This document shows, in pieces, positions 9,653-21,344 of a stretch of 45,471 nt of DNA. Below the pieces are notes generated by a model that saw only the letters and a program-made list of their open reading frames with translations, did not search any database and was not told the origin of the DNA. Position 1 is the first letter of the stretch, and every line of letters starts with the position of its first letter. The DNA is from Reticulitermes lucifugus (taxonomy: Eukaryota; Arthropoda; Insecta; Blattodea; Rhinotermitidae): contig JAKCWW010000094.1 of the NCBI GenBank assembly GCA_026260175.1, positions 119,307-164,777 on the forward strand. The letters are read 5' to 3'. A program made the position numbers and the translations under genes.

Positions 9653-10643
9653 TTTTGTTACCAGTCTCTACGTGCATGAAAGGATGATGCAAAGACAGAC
9701 AGAATATTCGAAGTGCTTATGCATGTAGGCCTACATATGATTGTGCTGGGAAAGAAAGCTTAATGGGAGACCAGCACCTGGAAATGCAGTTACCGTTTGA
9801 ACACTAAAATTAATCTAAACACTATATAATACTCAGTTTCTACCTCACAGAAAAACTGCGCTTCTCCACCATAAGATCCAACCAGTCGATTATTGTTGGT
9901 GTGATACAAAATAGCTACATGCTGTCCGTGCGCAAAACGTAGCATTTCTTCTTTTTAAATCTTGTGGCACTCGTAGCGTCTACTGAAATTTAAATGGTTA
10001 TTGTTAATGGATTTTAAGAGTAGTTTGCACGTAGGTAATGGTGGTGTGAATGTGATTGGCCTGATTCAGCACACTGTCAATGAGAATGGAAGTAGAGATA
10101 ATGTTAATGACGTAATTTCTTGATGACAAGTCGTTCTTTCAGGCCTACAATACTGAATATTTTGGTGCCTCGAGATGCGGCATAATACCGTGCACTCATT
10201 TATCGGCATCGACGTAGGAATTCATTTAACACACAGCCCACGACAATATTGGCTGCAAGTAGCTGACTTTGCGCTGAAGTCAGCAGCAATATTAATTCGC
10301 ACTTGGGAGGATCCGGTTCAAGGGAATCCAGCTATCCTGACTATTTTTTTCGTGTATTTTCTTATTTCGTCTCGGAATATGCCAGGGTATTATCTCAAAT
10401 TAGAATACTACTGCCATATTGCATATTGTTTATAGAAGGCTATTTATTAATGAGTGTATCATTTGATACTGTATAGTGCAAGCCACTGGTAATGGTATTG
10501 AATGAACCAGTAATAAAAAAGAAATATTGAGCTTATTAATGTTAAGTTTCGAAGTAATTTTACAGGCATGACGTTACAAAAGCTTACTAAAGCCTATGTA
10601 GATCGGAAGCGAAACTGAACCTTCAATTAAAGGGACTCAGGGT
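9653..10643. other. No feature seen
   Basis: AT-rich. An open frame at 10175-10435 has no recognisable domain or flanking splice pattern that I can support. Confidence 0.5.
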
Positions 10644-10925
10644 GTGAGGAGAGAGTCAGTGACGTCGGGTGCTGCCATGTGGTACGTTGCCATGGCGACT
10701 CCTCCATCCACCACCATTCCCCTCGTTAATAGCGATACAGCTATTCAAACCGAGTCAAAGAAATGCGATATTGTATGGAACAGTTTTCCGCTAGCTGACA
10801 TGCACACTCTTGTGCGTCAACTGTTTGAACAAAGACAGGCCTGCAGAAACAGACATATCTTATTTCCAGATGGAGAGGTTAATCTAAATTTACACAATAT
10901 GACAATGTGGAAACTAGCAGAGTAA
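10644..10925 (+). CDS. Unidentified ORF, possible exon of a host gene
   Basis: A 93-codon frame with a more protein-like composition than any other in the window, including mixed hydrophobic and charged residues and four Trp/Phe in the second half. The downstream ATG at 10692 has a strong start context (GCCATGG), so a shorter product of 77 residues is as likely. The frame ends at TAA just after GCAGA. Reading GTAATG there as a splice donor would make this an internal or first exon. No signal peptide, membrane segment or family motif is recognised, and I cannot name a function. A CRE-like TGACGTCG (10660) and an X-box-like site (10686) lie at its start. It could equally be an untranslated chance ORF. 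Confidence 0.3.
   Translation: MRRESVTSGAAMWYVAMATPPSTTIPLVNSDTAIQTESKKCDIVWNSFPLADMHTLVRQLFEQRQACRNRHILFPDGEVNLNLHNMTMWKLAE
10686..10699. promoter_or_regulatory. RFX X-box-like site
   Basis: GTTGCCATGGCGAC differs at one base from the palindromic RFX consensus GTTGCCATGGCAAC. RFX sites drive ciliary genes in animals. Here the site overlaps the candidate start codon at 10692, which is unusual and weakens the promoter reading. Confidence 0.3.
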
Positions 10926-11190
10926 TGGAAGTCTGGTCAGTTCGATTGCATTTCCGTAACAGGGTTTCAGAAATGATAATTTCATTTTTACAGAATTTCG
11001 TACTGTGATCTTCTCGCTTATGACATCTTTCTGGATTCCGAAGATTCACAAAATAAGCTCTCTTCTTAACCCTCTGAAGGTTACAATTATCCTACATTAC
11101 ATACAAATATTCAGTTCGACCGTCACAGAGAGCACGTTGTGCTTTCATTAAAAGGCCAAACGGTTAATGTTGTATACCCCTACATATAAA
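10926..11190. other. No feature seen
   Basis: Sequence between the unidentified ORF and the repeat array. Nothing recognised. Confidence 0.5.
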
Positions 11191-11735
11191 GCCCTTGGTG
11201 TGACTGAGTCACACCCGCTTTTCCATGGTTACGAAAGAGTTTTTGTGAGTGACGTCACAACCCAAGTGTCCATGGTTCAGACAGATCTTGGTTTGTGAAT
11301 GGCGTCCAAACCCGCGTTTGAATCGGGAATGGGTTTCCATGGATGCGATGGAGATTGGTTCGTGACACCAGCAGCCCATTTTTCATGAAGTCTTACCAGA
11401 GTGGTTAGCATGTGAATATAACATCTCGTCGTATAAGGGGTCATGACATTGGTGTAAGTGGGTGACTGTGTGTCACACACGTGTTAGTTACAATTTTACC
11501 ATGGTTACCGATAATGTTACCATGGTTACAACTGAGCTTATAATGTCAGTGTCGTCACAACAGGGGTTTCCATGGTTCCCATACTTATCACGTTTCCATG
11601 ATTACGAATAGAGGTAGGTTTGTGAGTGACATCACAACCCGTGTTTGAATGAGATCGGGTTTCCACGGTTACGAAGGAGCTTGCTTTGCGAGTGACATCA
11701 CAAAACCCGGGTTTCACTGGTTGCGATACAGCCTG
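11191..11735. repeat. Degenerate tandem array with CRE-like and X-box-like motifs
   Basis: Irregular units of very roughly 65 bp alternate two conserved pieces. One is CCATGGTTACGAA-like, at 11223, 11269, 11337, 11499, 11520, 11570, 11596, 11663 and 11715. The other is GAGTGACRTCACAACCC-like, at about 11247, 11297, 11360, 11550, 11624 and 11690. The unit at 11247 has a full TGACGTCA. The pair at 11496-11528 gives GTTACCATGGTTAC, close to an RFX palindrome. Open frames on the minus strand (11277-11480, 11538-11870) are by-products of the repeat. Confidence 0.8.
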
Positions 11736-11744
11736 ACGAAAGAC

Positions 11745-12121
11745 GGAATTCATTAACGTGTAAGTATTATATTTTACCTCGTCATGTGACGGGGTTGTGG
11801 CTAGTAAGATCGTATAATGACTGTTTATTGCGAGACTCATGCGGAACACATAAATGCACTCTGTGGGCAAAATGCACAGTTTTTAGTCTTAAACATGACA
11901 GCACATGTAGTAACGACCGGCTTTATGGGATTAAATTTGTCATTCAGTAATATTATAACCGTTATTTAAGGACAGTCTTTAAACAGCAATCGCTGTGCTA
12001 TAGCTGATTGTCAGTACTAGGCTGAGTACGTAAAGAGACAGTTCTGGAGTTCATATTTTAAGGCCTTCCTTCACTAGTCTCAAGCCGCGGCGTCCAACAT
12101 GCGGTCATCTTGACCCCTGGG
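11745..12121. other. No feature seen
   Basis: Nothing recognised apart from the left target-duplication copy that begins at 12122. Confidence 0.5.
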
Positions 12122-12135
12122 TAAGGCCTGCTTAA

Positions 12136-12412
12136 AGCCGTGCCATGGCTCAGGCGGTTAGTCGCCGGCCTCTCACCGCGGAAGCCCGGGCTCGATCCCG
12201 GGTAAGTCCATGTGGGATTTGTGGTGGACAAAGTGGCACTGGGACAGGTTATTACCCGAGTACTTCGGTTTTCCCCTGTCAATTTCATTCCACCGGTGCT
12301 CCATTACAAGGACAAATGAAAAAAAATAATCATCTTCATCACAGGGTTACACAATAAGCCTCAAGGCTGCAGTACCTCCGTAGCATCTGCTGCGGGGCCC
12401 TTCACCACAAAA
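12136..12412 (+). mobile_element. tRNA-derived SINE, family I, complete, with 14-bp duplication
   Basis: The head holds an A box (TGGCTCAGGCGG, 12145) and a B box (GGCTCGATCCC) at tRNA-like spacing, so pol III can be expected to start near 12136. The body carries GATTTGTGGTGGACAAAGTG and CGAGTACTTCGG. The 3' region passes an internal A-run (12318) and continues through GCCTCAAGGCTGCAGTACC and GGGGCCCTTCACCACAAAA. A perfect direct repeat, TAAGGCCTGCTTAA, lies at 12122-12135 and 12413-12426, fixing both ends and showing that the long tail is part of the element. It is the youngest-looking SINE here. Open frames on both strands are incidental. Confidence 0.95.
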
Positions 12413-12426
12413 TAAGGCCTGCTTAA

Positions 12427-13380
12427 CATCTTTAGCAAAATAAAACTAGTTACCTAGCGCAAATGAACGAGCGGGCCGATAGGGCCTCAACCTGTTCGCT
12501 TCTACCGTTGTACAGCTGACTGCCACCAGGTGTCATTGACTCAATGTTTACATGAGTAATAAAAAATCCACATTTTAATAATTAACGGACTCCACTTAGC
12601 TATTCTTGTAAATAAAAAATTAATGTGGTCCGCACACAAATAATTTCTGAACTTTTCACCCACTACTGGCTGGGACGCCTCTGATCTAAAAAACTGTAAA
12701 CCACAAAAAGCTTTATACTAAGAGTCCTCATGGTCCAGATTTTACCTCGCAGACACAAGTCATACACATCCACGGTCAATTCATCAATATCCCTCAGTCT
12801 TCTTATAAGCTGCATAATGGATGTTTGCAAATCTGAAATGGTGGGACCCCTGACATCCAAATACTGCATTTAGTTCTGCCACTGTTGTGTTGTTAAGCAA
12901 CACTGGCAGCAAGTCACGTGTTACCAAAACCATAAACTTCGATATCACATTAGTCATTATTGACTTACATTGGTCTAAATTCTCTTTGTACTTTACCGAT
13001 TTATGTATCTTTCCATTACAATATAGCTACATGATCTGGGCATATCCTTATCCTGAACCGATTATTCTTAGAGAAATCCTTTATAAAAACATATATTTTG
13101 CCTGTTATAGCATTATTTCTCTTCTCATAAGAACATGCATATAGTCGAATCCCATACTGTAATAACTTTCAAATGCTCCATAAGTAGGTCCACCTAAATA
13201 TATAAAATATAAAAGTTATATTACGTTCCGAACTTGTTATGGGCTTTGTTATACCCATACCATAATTTTAAACATTAATTACATTATTGCGTAAAGTCTA
13301 AAAATAATAAGTACGTTATGAAAGCCTGTATTATTACAGTGTCACTTTTGTGCTGATTTTTAACACTTAATGTTATAATT
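12427..13380. other. No feature seen
   Basis: AT-rich. Two short open frames (12663-12869 minus and 12887-13144 plus) have no recognisable domains. Confidence 0.5.
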
Positions 13381-13628
13381 GCCGATCCCAGTGGCCGCTT
13401 GATCTAAGGCGTGGGTCTGCGGCCTTTCGCTTCGTGGGATTGTGGATTCGAATCCCGCCGGGGGCAAGGATGTGAGTGTTGTGTTTTGTCAGGTAGAGGT
13501 CTCTGCGATGGGCTGGTCCCTCGTCCAGAGGAGTCCTACCGAGTGTGTTTTGTCTAAAGTGTGATCGTGAAGCCTCAAAAAATGAGGCGGCCTAGGCCCC
13601 CAAGGGGCTGTCGAGCCATTGAAAAAAT
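13381..13628 (+). mobile_element. tRNA-derived SINE, family II (subtype b)
   Basis: Starts GCCGATCCCAGTGGCC. The B box reads GGATTCGAATCC. The conserved centre is CCAGAGGAGTCCTACCGAG, the hairpin CCTCAAAAAATGAGG lies in the tail, and it ends in an A-rich run. The CCTCGTCCAGAGG and GTAGAGGTCTC wording ties it to the copies at 29846 and 39811 rather than to those at 3171 and 21345. Confidence 0.9.
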
Positions 13629-15270
13629 TGTTAAAATTAAATTATAAAACCCCTTCAACCTGTAAACAATAAAACAAACTTTACGTACAAAATAAAGACT
13701 TTTCCTTTTGAATTTAAAGGAAATTTTACTAGTTAAGAATATTTTCAGGTTTTACATTGATGTCTGTATTAACTGAGTTAATAAATAAATAAATAAATAA
13801 ATAGCTCCAAGGAGCAAAGCCCTTTTTCCGAAACTTAAAATCGATCGGCTAATTGAAAAAGTTTATCGCCATTTATGAACCTAAACGTTTATGACAGTGG
13901 TCACTACAGCAATTGCTTAGGACATTTCTTATCTCTTTTGCCATACGCAGATTTATTACCGTGTCTATATAAGAGCCTGCCACAGTTATATGCTTAGGCA
14001 GATGCACCCAGGCCACGTATCAAGATATTTCTTCAGAATTCATATCAATGCTATTTTCCCGTCCATGTTTAGGTCTCCCAAAGGGTAAACGAAAAAGAGT
14101 AATATGGTCTTTTCATACGAGCCATTTTATGGCAAACTTCTGCTTACATGTTATTCCCAATTACGAGGAACTGTAAATTCCCAGAAGCTGTCAAGCCAAA
14201 CTTATCTGCTTCAGGTCAGTTTCCTCCGGATTTATCATGTTCTTCGTAGCTAGATCTCTAAATCATGGCGCGAAATACCTTCAGTGCTAAAAGGATGAAC
14301 TTAAAATAATCCATCAGTCAATACCATCTGGCTTGTCCAAGGTTAAATTACGCCGTGATTTAGCGGCAAAATCTTTGACGTGCAAGATGTGCGGGACGAC
14401 AGCAGGCGTTAGGAAGCGCACAGTAAGAGAGCCAAATATGTGACAGGCTTTTGAAGTACATTCTGTTGGAGCCTTAGGGCCACTGTTTGTGTTCTGAGAC
14501 CTTATTCATGTTCCTCGTCGTGATGAAATGTTAGGATTTGAAAATATGTTTATTTATTTCCTTCTAAGTCTTTGCAACGTCACAATAAACTCGACAAGAA
14601 AATGTTTTAGCAAAGTATCAAATTTGACAACAATGATTCGTAAAATAGAACAGAAAACAGTCCACACGTCAGTATGATTTATAATAGGGAATTAAAAAGT
14701 AGCTACAAGGATGAGGTGATTTCCAGTGACACCATGTTCATGCAAAGTTTCGTGCCAGGTCGTTAAATTGTTTGAATGTTGATGAAGATTTAAGTCTTCT
14801 GAGATGCTACACGGTGACAACTGCTAAACAGTTACAGATGTTTCGATTAACCTATTTACCATTAGGCTGACATAATAGTCCAGAAGGCTTAAATGTTCAG
14901 CACCACCGCTGTCTGGATTTCAAATCTTGCACGGTTTAAAAGGTATTGGGCAGCCATCACAAGGCGATAATGATAAGATGACGGTGTTTTATTATAAAAT
15001 AAGGAAAAAAGGCTACAAGAATAAAAATTGCGTAGGAAAAACATGGATTCGCAAAATTCTTCACTGTTAATCCCATGGATATTTCTTCCATCTCATTAGT
15101 AAAATCTTAATAAATATGTGATCCTGAAAAGGTAAATCAGCGCAACAAAACTTTCCTTTAAGACGTGATAGTAATTGAGATGTTAAAGAAATTCCCTGCT
15201 TTTATGGAATACAAACATTTAATACCGTGTTCAAAAAATTCGACATTATAACGCAACATAAGTTATTTGA
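13629..15270. other. AT-rich DNA with an (AATA)n run
   Basis: An (AATA)n microsatellite lies at 13779-13803. A degenerate hammerhead-like motif at 14826-14875 is listed separately. No gene signal. Confidence 0.55.
14826..14875 (-). ncRNA. Degenerate hammerhead-like motif
   Basis: On the minus strand CAG and CTG can close stem I around CTAATGG, a spacer with weak pairing, then GAAACATCTGTA. The GAAAC-AC-loop-GT-A order fits GAAA, a two-base-pair stem III and an allowed A at the cleavage position. The core departs from CUGANGA at two bases, so this is probably a dead copy. Confidence 0.35.
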
Positions 15271-15271
15271 A

Positions 15272-15560
15272 TCCAGCCCTCAGAAAATCATCTTACTTGC
15301 TTAAGATCTATTTTAATATTATCCTCCCATGTACGCTTAAGACACTTTCGTGGCTTCAAACAAATTTGTTGCATTACAGAAAATGTAAACTGAAATCTTA
15401 TTTTCTCCCGTTCTTGCTCATCTTGTGTTCCTTAATTCGAGGTAATTCTTACACAGTTCTCCTTAGCATCCTATTATTTCCTCCCACTGAGGTCCAAATA
15501 TTCTCCTCAGTACATTGTTTTCAAAAGCCCGAAATCTCTGTTACTCCGTCAGAATACAAT
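15272..15560 (-). pseudogene. LINE ORF2 C-terminal fragment (endonuclease/RT type)
   Basis: The minus strand reads FENNVLRRIFGPQWEE near 15490-15530 and, in shifted frames, TWEDNIKIDLKQVR near 15285-15330. These match the region after the reverse-transcriptase domain of a common insect non-LTR retrotransposon. The product would copy element RNA into the genome. The RT and endonuclease domains are absent, and stops and frameshifts separate the two blocks, so it is a 5'-truncated relic. Confidence 0.75.
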
Positions 15561-17555
15561 GTTAGGATGTTAAAATATTTACTCTTTACTCTAAACCATT
15601 TCATCATAAAGGAAGAATCAAAATAAACTAACCAAAGCAATGTTTAGGTACAAGTAACGACTTATTGGTACTGTATCAGGAAATGATGTTAAATCTTTAC
15701 AGACACGATGAAAGCTGCTTAAGAACAAGAAACAAATGGCGTGATATTGAAATTCAGTTTCAAAAGTCTGGTGTAAATATACTATATTGGACTTTTCCTC
15801 AACAATAAAATTCATTTCGCATGTTGAAAGAATGCTCCCATTAGATAGATAGCATTTCTTTTTTCTTTTTTCGCCTTCCACTAAAGGCACCAACGAAACT
15901 AATCCTTTGGCTTCTTGTTAATTTTATAATTGGAAGTTTTGCCTTATAAACACTTGGATTTTCACATCTTTGTGCTAGAAGAAAACTTGTATAACACATT
16001 TAATAGTAATATAATATTCTCATTTCATTTCTCTTATTCACCTCTTTACTTTGTAAGGAAGAAAGTAGGGTTATGAAATCCTCTTACAGACTGTGTCTGA
16101 TTTCAAGTTTCAAATAATTTCATCTTTTACAAAAAACTTAATATGATGGTAATATTATTAAAGGGAACTGACAGGTGCAACTCGTCCGTTGGAATTTCCT
16201 ACGGTCTGTAAGAACATGGCGGACGCATGAATTTGTCAGGTGGAAGCCTCAATAAATTCAGGATCCTAAAAATTTACGGTGATAGATCTCTAAGAAACGT
16301 GCAGCTTCTGTGAAGATTATTTCTGTAGAGTGAAAAAGGACAAAATTTTAGTTGCAACAAATCTATATGCATCTTTCGGCATAATAGTTTAAAATCTGGC
16401 GTGAAGATAAAATAAAAGTATATCTAAAATTATTTATATATGTTGCTTTTATGTCAAAGATTATACACACTGAAACGTTGCGAAATTTGAGGTTGTCCGA
16501 CAGATTCAATGCAAGAAAAATTTGTGTGCATAATAATAATAAAAATAATAACAATAGTGCATTAATATAATAGTTGCTATTATTACTATCTGTATAATAT
16601 TTAAAATTTTAATCAAATTAAATTCTGACTCGAAAAGAATTCGCTGTTGCGCCCATCTGCTCCCGAATCCAACTCCCCAACCCATCAGCTAAATTTTCTG
16701 TTACTGCCAAACATAAATTAAAATTATGTAAATAAGGTATTAAAAACAAAACATTTGTAGGACTACAAATCTAAAATATGAAAGTAGGCCTTTTAAACTG
16801 TGAATGGAATTTCTTGTTCCAAAACACACTTTTCCTGATAAATTTTGAGTATTTCTAATATTTGTGAATACGCTTCCGTCAGAGCAAAATACCAAACGCC
16901 ACAGCTATACATAACGAAGGAAATGGTTTTTATTTACATTTTAATCTCTGCTGTATCTTAAATGCCTTTGTACTTTGGCTGCTAGATACAAGATTATAAC
17001 TTCGGGATTTCTTAAGTTAAATTTTCGAAATGCAAGTTGGTCTGTAATGTGATGCCATATTTCTGAGTTCACAGTCGGTCCATTGTGTAATTGTACAAGC
17101 ATGAATCTTGACGTGTAGAATGATTTAACGCCGTAATTACACTTTAGGGGACAGGCTTATTATTAAGTGATATTTGAACGTAAGGATATTGTTGGTTTTT
17201 CGTCTGTTTTTCTGACATACTTTCTCCACATTTTCATTTATTTCTTACAGGAAAGTACACGGACATCCTTAAGACACACATACTTGATTCCTACATTCCT
17301 CATCCCAGATCGTTACTAGCAATCAACCATCACGTAAAACTAGCATTAAAGAAGAAACAACAGCGCTGCATGCCCACATTAGCATGCTGTATTTACTTAC
17401 GTAATTTTACAGTTTATTTTCATAATAGCGTAATATCATTGCAAATTCACAAAAATTCTTGTTTCAACGTTCCTCCCGACGTCTGCGTCCCCTGCTTGTG
17501 TACGAAAACAAACATCACCCATAAACAAATGTAAAACTGTCCTTTATAGCATGCT
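15561..17555. other. Unique AT-rich DNA, no gene seen
   Basis: No repeat shared with the rest of the window. The phrase ACATGGCGGACGC...GGTGGAAGCCTC near 16215-16250 weakly recalls the family A foldback tail but has no arm. Short open frames at 15618 and 16363 are not supported. Confidence 0.5.
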
Positions 17556-17635
17556 AAGATATGTACATAAGCTATAGAACGATGGTTCGAGGCCGTTTGA
17601 CGATTAAAACCATCCGTGAAGCATTTTTAGGCACA
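17556..17635. repeat. Unidentified dispersed repeat, copy 1
   Basis: Shares GGCCGTYTGACGANTAA followed by CNTCNGTNAAGCA, and a preceding ATCGAA/ATAGAA-CGATG stretch, with 27590-27665 in the same orientation. The class is unknown. Confidence 0.5.
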
Positions 17636-19500
17636 TGGGCATGAAATTCCACTTTTTATTCCATTAACTCGTCTACTCTTGGGCGGATCTAAGTTAAAAC
17701 ATAAAACGGAGATAATTTGTGCTAGGGAAATCAATTTAGAGGGTTTCATAAGCTTCCCATTAAACAAGAAGAATATATTTTTATTATTATGCCTTGATCG
17801 TAGACTATAACCTTTTCTGTCAAAACACAAAAGAATCCGGCTGTCCGTAGACTGAATATAAGCAACCTCCAATTAATACTGAGATAAGCGCATGGGACTT
17901 TGCCTCTAGTACAAAGGACAATAAAGCACGTAGGGCTTAAAGTAGGACTAGTTGTAAGCTTGCAGTTTAGGATGTACGTACCCAATTTTGTTACACGTGC
18001 CTTATTTCATGGTACGACACTCAAAATGATCACGAGAATTAGGTATATTTTATGGTTTTTTAGTCAAATCTAATTTGTGGTGAACTTTCAAAACTAACTT
18101 TGGAAAACGTACCTAATTTTGTGGCATATTTAGGCTGTGCTACTGAATTCAGCCATGGTAGAAGGTGGACAAACGTTATTTAAAACTAAATAAAGCAAGA
18201 AATGTGCGTTGTTTGTACATCTCCATGTGTGTTTAGATTCTGTAACAGGCAGACAAATAGTGGAACAACCACTCCAGTGTTAGTGGACAGTCTGACAAAA
18301 ATACAGTATGTGAAATTAAGAACAAATGCGATGCCGGTCAACCTTCAACCTAAAACCTAAAATACAATATTGTGCTGATTCGTGTCATTTACCAAAATCG
18401 GACATTTTCTGTCCACGCTGCCTTTATTAAATTACTGTTCGGATTGATACACATACAGATATCTCTTATACATGCACTTCGAAATTACATGAAATGGGAG
18501 ACATTTATTAATAATAAACGGAGATACCATGAACAGGACATAACGTAGATTCACTTTCTATCCACTGAATAGGCCTATAAGGAAAACTGTTCGAGTAAAT
18601 ACCTCATTATTTGTGTGGGAAAATTAAAGTTAAATACGAGAAGCGCCACATGAGATACCGAAACGTGAATTATAAGCACCAGACATTGAGTATTTGATTT
18701 TCCCTTCGTTTTATGGAGGTCATTTTTTTTGGACGCTGTATTACAAGTAATTGCCGTTGATGGACAGAAACCAACATAGCAGCGGGTTATTTACTAACAA
18801 GACACGTGCCTGCCATGGCTATCAACTGCTGTTACTCAATTTTCCCTCGCATTACATTAAACTTGTAGAGACCACTTGCTTTGGAACGGAGAGCCAATTA
18901 CCTTCAAGCCCTCAGAATTCCAATCTCTATATGCAAATCATTTACTGATTATTAAACAAAACAGTAAATATATTTATAAACAAATTAGGAAACATATTCA
19001 GACGTAACAATTCTGACAAATTCTCCCTGTTATTGCCTCTTGATTTTAATCTCGTGAACGCCGATTGTTAAATTTCTCCTAATGATACCAAAAGCAATCC
19101 AACTGTTCTGTGTTATTTCATAACACAGCAAAAGAAACACTTGTATAGCATTATCTCTAAATCTGAATGACATGCGTAAAAACGCTGCTGGCATTAAATA
19201 TGTGTTCCATTTTCCTCGATAACTTTGTTCCAAACATTCTTTAGTCTCAAAAACATAAGGTGGCGCGAAAGTAACTTTATACTCCTCTGTATACGTGTTG
19301 CCTTTAGTGTTAAGTGACTTTGCACCACACTGTATAAACTTAGTAACTCTCGAAATACGCAGATAATAGAAAAACGTCTTTGTGTAAAGAGTCGGTTTAT
19401 TGTTTATTATGGATGAGATTGGAGGCGCATGTGGCACGCAATGGGCCGAAGACAATAACATGCAAGACTTTTAGTGGTGGAAGCTGAAATAAAGTGACGG
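17636..19500. other. Unique AT-rich DNA; longest ORF of the window
   Basis: The minus-strand frame at 19030-19461 (143 codons) is the longest in the window. Its composition (runs of K, I, F, Y) fits AT-rich chance sequence and I recognise no domain. Nothing else found. Confidence 0.45.
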
Positions 19501-19504
19501 ATTG

Positions 19505-19712
19505 AAAGACTCTGTCGTAGATGGAAGAATAATATTAAAATGGATCTTAAAGAAATTAGGATGGGATGCATAGACTGGATAAAACTGGTTCACGGTAGGC
19601 ACGATTAGCAAGTGTTGGTGAACACGTATGAATTTCTCGAATAGCTGGAAACATGAGTTCCTGAGGAAGGACCCTGCTCCATGGAGTTAGTCTGTTATAA
19701 TTTATTTATTCA
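19505..19712 (+). pseudogene. LINE ORF2 extreme C-terminus and 3' end
   Basis: The frame starting near 19517 reads RWKNNIKMDLKEIRMGCIDW then IKLVHGRHD and a stop, followed by VLVNTYEFLE. This matches the family pattern in which the closing part of ORF2 leads into a short 3' segment. The reading frame is broken by several stops. The fragment ends directly against a run of the arthropod telomere motif at 19713. Confidence 0.8.
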
Positions 19713-19747
19713 AACCTAACCTAACCTAACCTAACCTAACCTAACCT
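19713..19747. repeat. Interstitial arthropod telomere motif, (CCTAA)n
   Basis: Seven near-perfect units of AACCT/CCTAA, the complement of the insect telomere repeat TTAGG. The unit matches the insect motif, not the vertebrate six-base one. It abuts the end of the LINE fragment, so it may be that element's tail rather than a relic of a chromosome end. Confidence 0.93.
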
Positions 19748-21344
19748 CAAGCTGGGAATACAACTTACTGCATATTTCAATGAAATATCACAGTGTCACG
19801 TTAAGCATCAGTTAACTTTTCAAATCTGTCTGTATAATAGTCTGTTCGCATGAAGCGGCTAATTATGATTGCATATACTACAGAAACCCAACAAATAGAC
19901 TTTCATGCTGACGCTCCTCCAATACCACTATAGAAACCGCACTCTGAAACGTTTATATCACTAATCCCTGTATTACTAGATGAAGAAGATAAACACTCTG
20001 CTGTCTTGTTTCAGTTCGCCAAATGTTTTCCATACTTTGCTTAAATTCATTGTAGTTAATATGTTTTGAAACCTGTAAGGCAAATTATGCTTCGAACTGC
20101 ATGAATCTATGAGTGCAGGTAAATAAAAGTTGAAATAGACCTAATGATGTCCCCAAGAAAATGATTTTGTGACATTCTACATGCTTTTAAGAGTTTATGT
20201 CTTTGATTATTTCCGAATTTAGTTCTCTTCTTATTAATTTCCAGCGAGATTCGCAAAGGAATTTAATCATAACTGAAAAGCACATTTATTTATTAACGGG
20301 AACGAGCCTTAATTTCATAATTCTCTTACAATATGGCGAACAGCATGATGGGAGCCGAGATAATGAGTAACGTAGTCTGTTTACTTAAGGGAGTTTCTGG
20401 AGGAAAGTAGTCCTAAAACACTTATTTTAATTACGTCCAGAGCTTTCAGGCCAAAGCAACCTAATAAGTAGCAAGTTTAACTCGTGATGACCTCGATGGA
20501 TGAGCCCAATAACCAATATTTGTTGGATAAATTTTAATTCATTTACTTTAAAAGTTTGAGTCTGCTAGGTCTCTCTGGACTCATTTTTACGTCTTACTTT
20601 CTTACTGACCAATTATGTGCCTCCACGCCCACCAATAACTCCATCAGCCTTCACTCCCTGATTCTCCTTTTTTTATTTCTACACTTTGGATACGTCCATA
20701 TTTCTTTCTTATAGTTGTCTTTTCTATTTTCAATTTCTCTTCCCTCCCCCTCTTGACTTTTACTTTATGCCTCTACATTTCGTTCCCCATATCTTCCATT
20801 CTTTAAGTTTCCTTTACTGTGTTCCACTATACCCTCTTATGCTATGTTGTTGGTAGTCGTAACGGAATATGATTCCTTTTCCGTTGTTAGATAGGAGAGA
20901 GTGATCTATTCAATACGAAATAAAAGTCAATTGTTATTTCCAACAGAACAAATGATTGCTGCCAAGCAAAAAGAATGGACTCACTGTTGGACTTTATCAA
21001 AATAACAATATATTAAGAATGGGCAAGTGGCAGTCATACGATATGGCTTTCAGTAGCAACCACGTACTTGTCGAGATAGCATCAATCAGTATATCTCACT
21101 CTTCCTGCTAACGTATTGGCCAGCCTGATTATTTGTACGTAGACAAAGACAAAGGAAGTCCCGACTATAAATTATTCCTTCGGTCCATTAAATGTTGAAG
21201 ACCTTACATCCCTAAACATAATCAAGAATTTCATCCGCTTTTATAACGCACTTTTCTTTCTACATGCTTATTATATTCCTCCTCCACCACGACACTCTTT
21301 ATTTAACACACTAATGACAGTGAAGGGAAGCGAAGTAACTAACA
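19748..21344. other. Unique DNA with a pyrimidine-rich stretch
   Basis: From about 20575 to 20840 the plus strand is markedly C+T-rich (for example CTTCCCTCCCCCTCTTG). Elsewhere nothing is recognised. Confidence 0.55.

Noticed and set aside
11191..11735. CRISPR-like array
   Set aside because: Units are irregular and diverged, spacers are not unique, and the window is eukaryotic.
16200..16255. ACATGGCGGACGC...GGAAGCCTC as a family A foldback tail
   Set aside because: Too short, no arm and no flanking duplication.
18650..18680. CCGAAACGTGAATT as another hammerhead core
   Set aside because: No CUGANGA or stem II precedes it.
19030..19461. The longest ORF of the window (143 codons, minus)
   Set aside because: AT-driven composition, no recognisable domain, splice context or homology. 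Kept only as a note.
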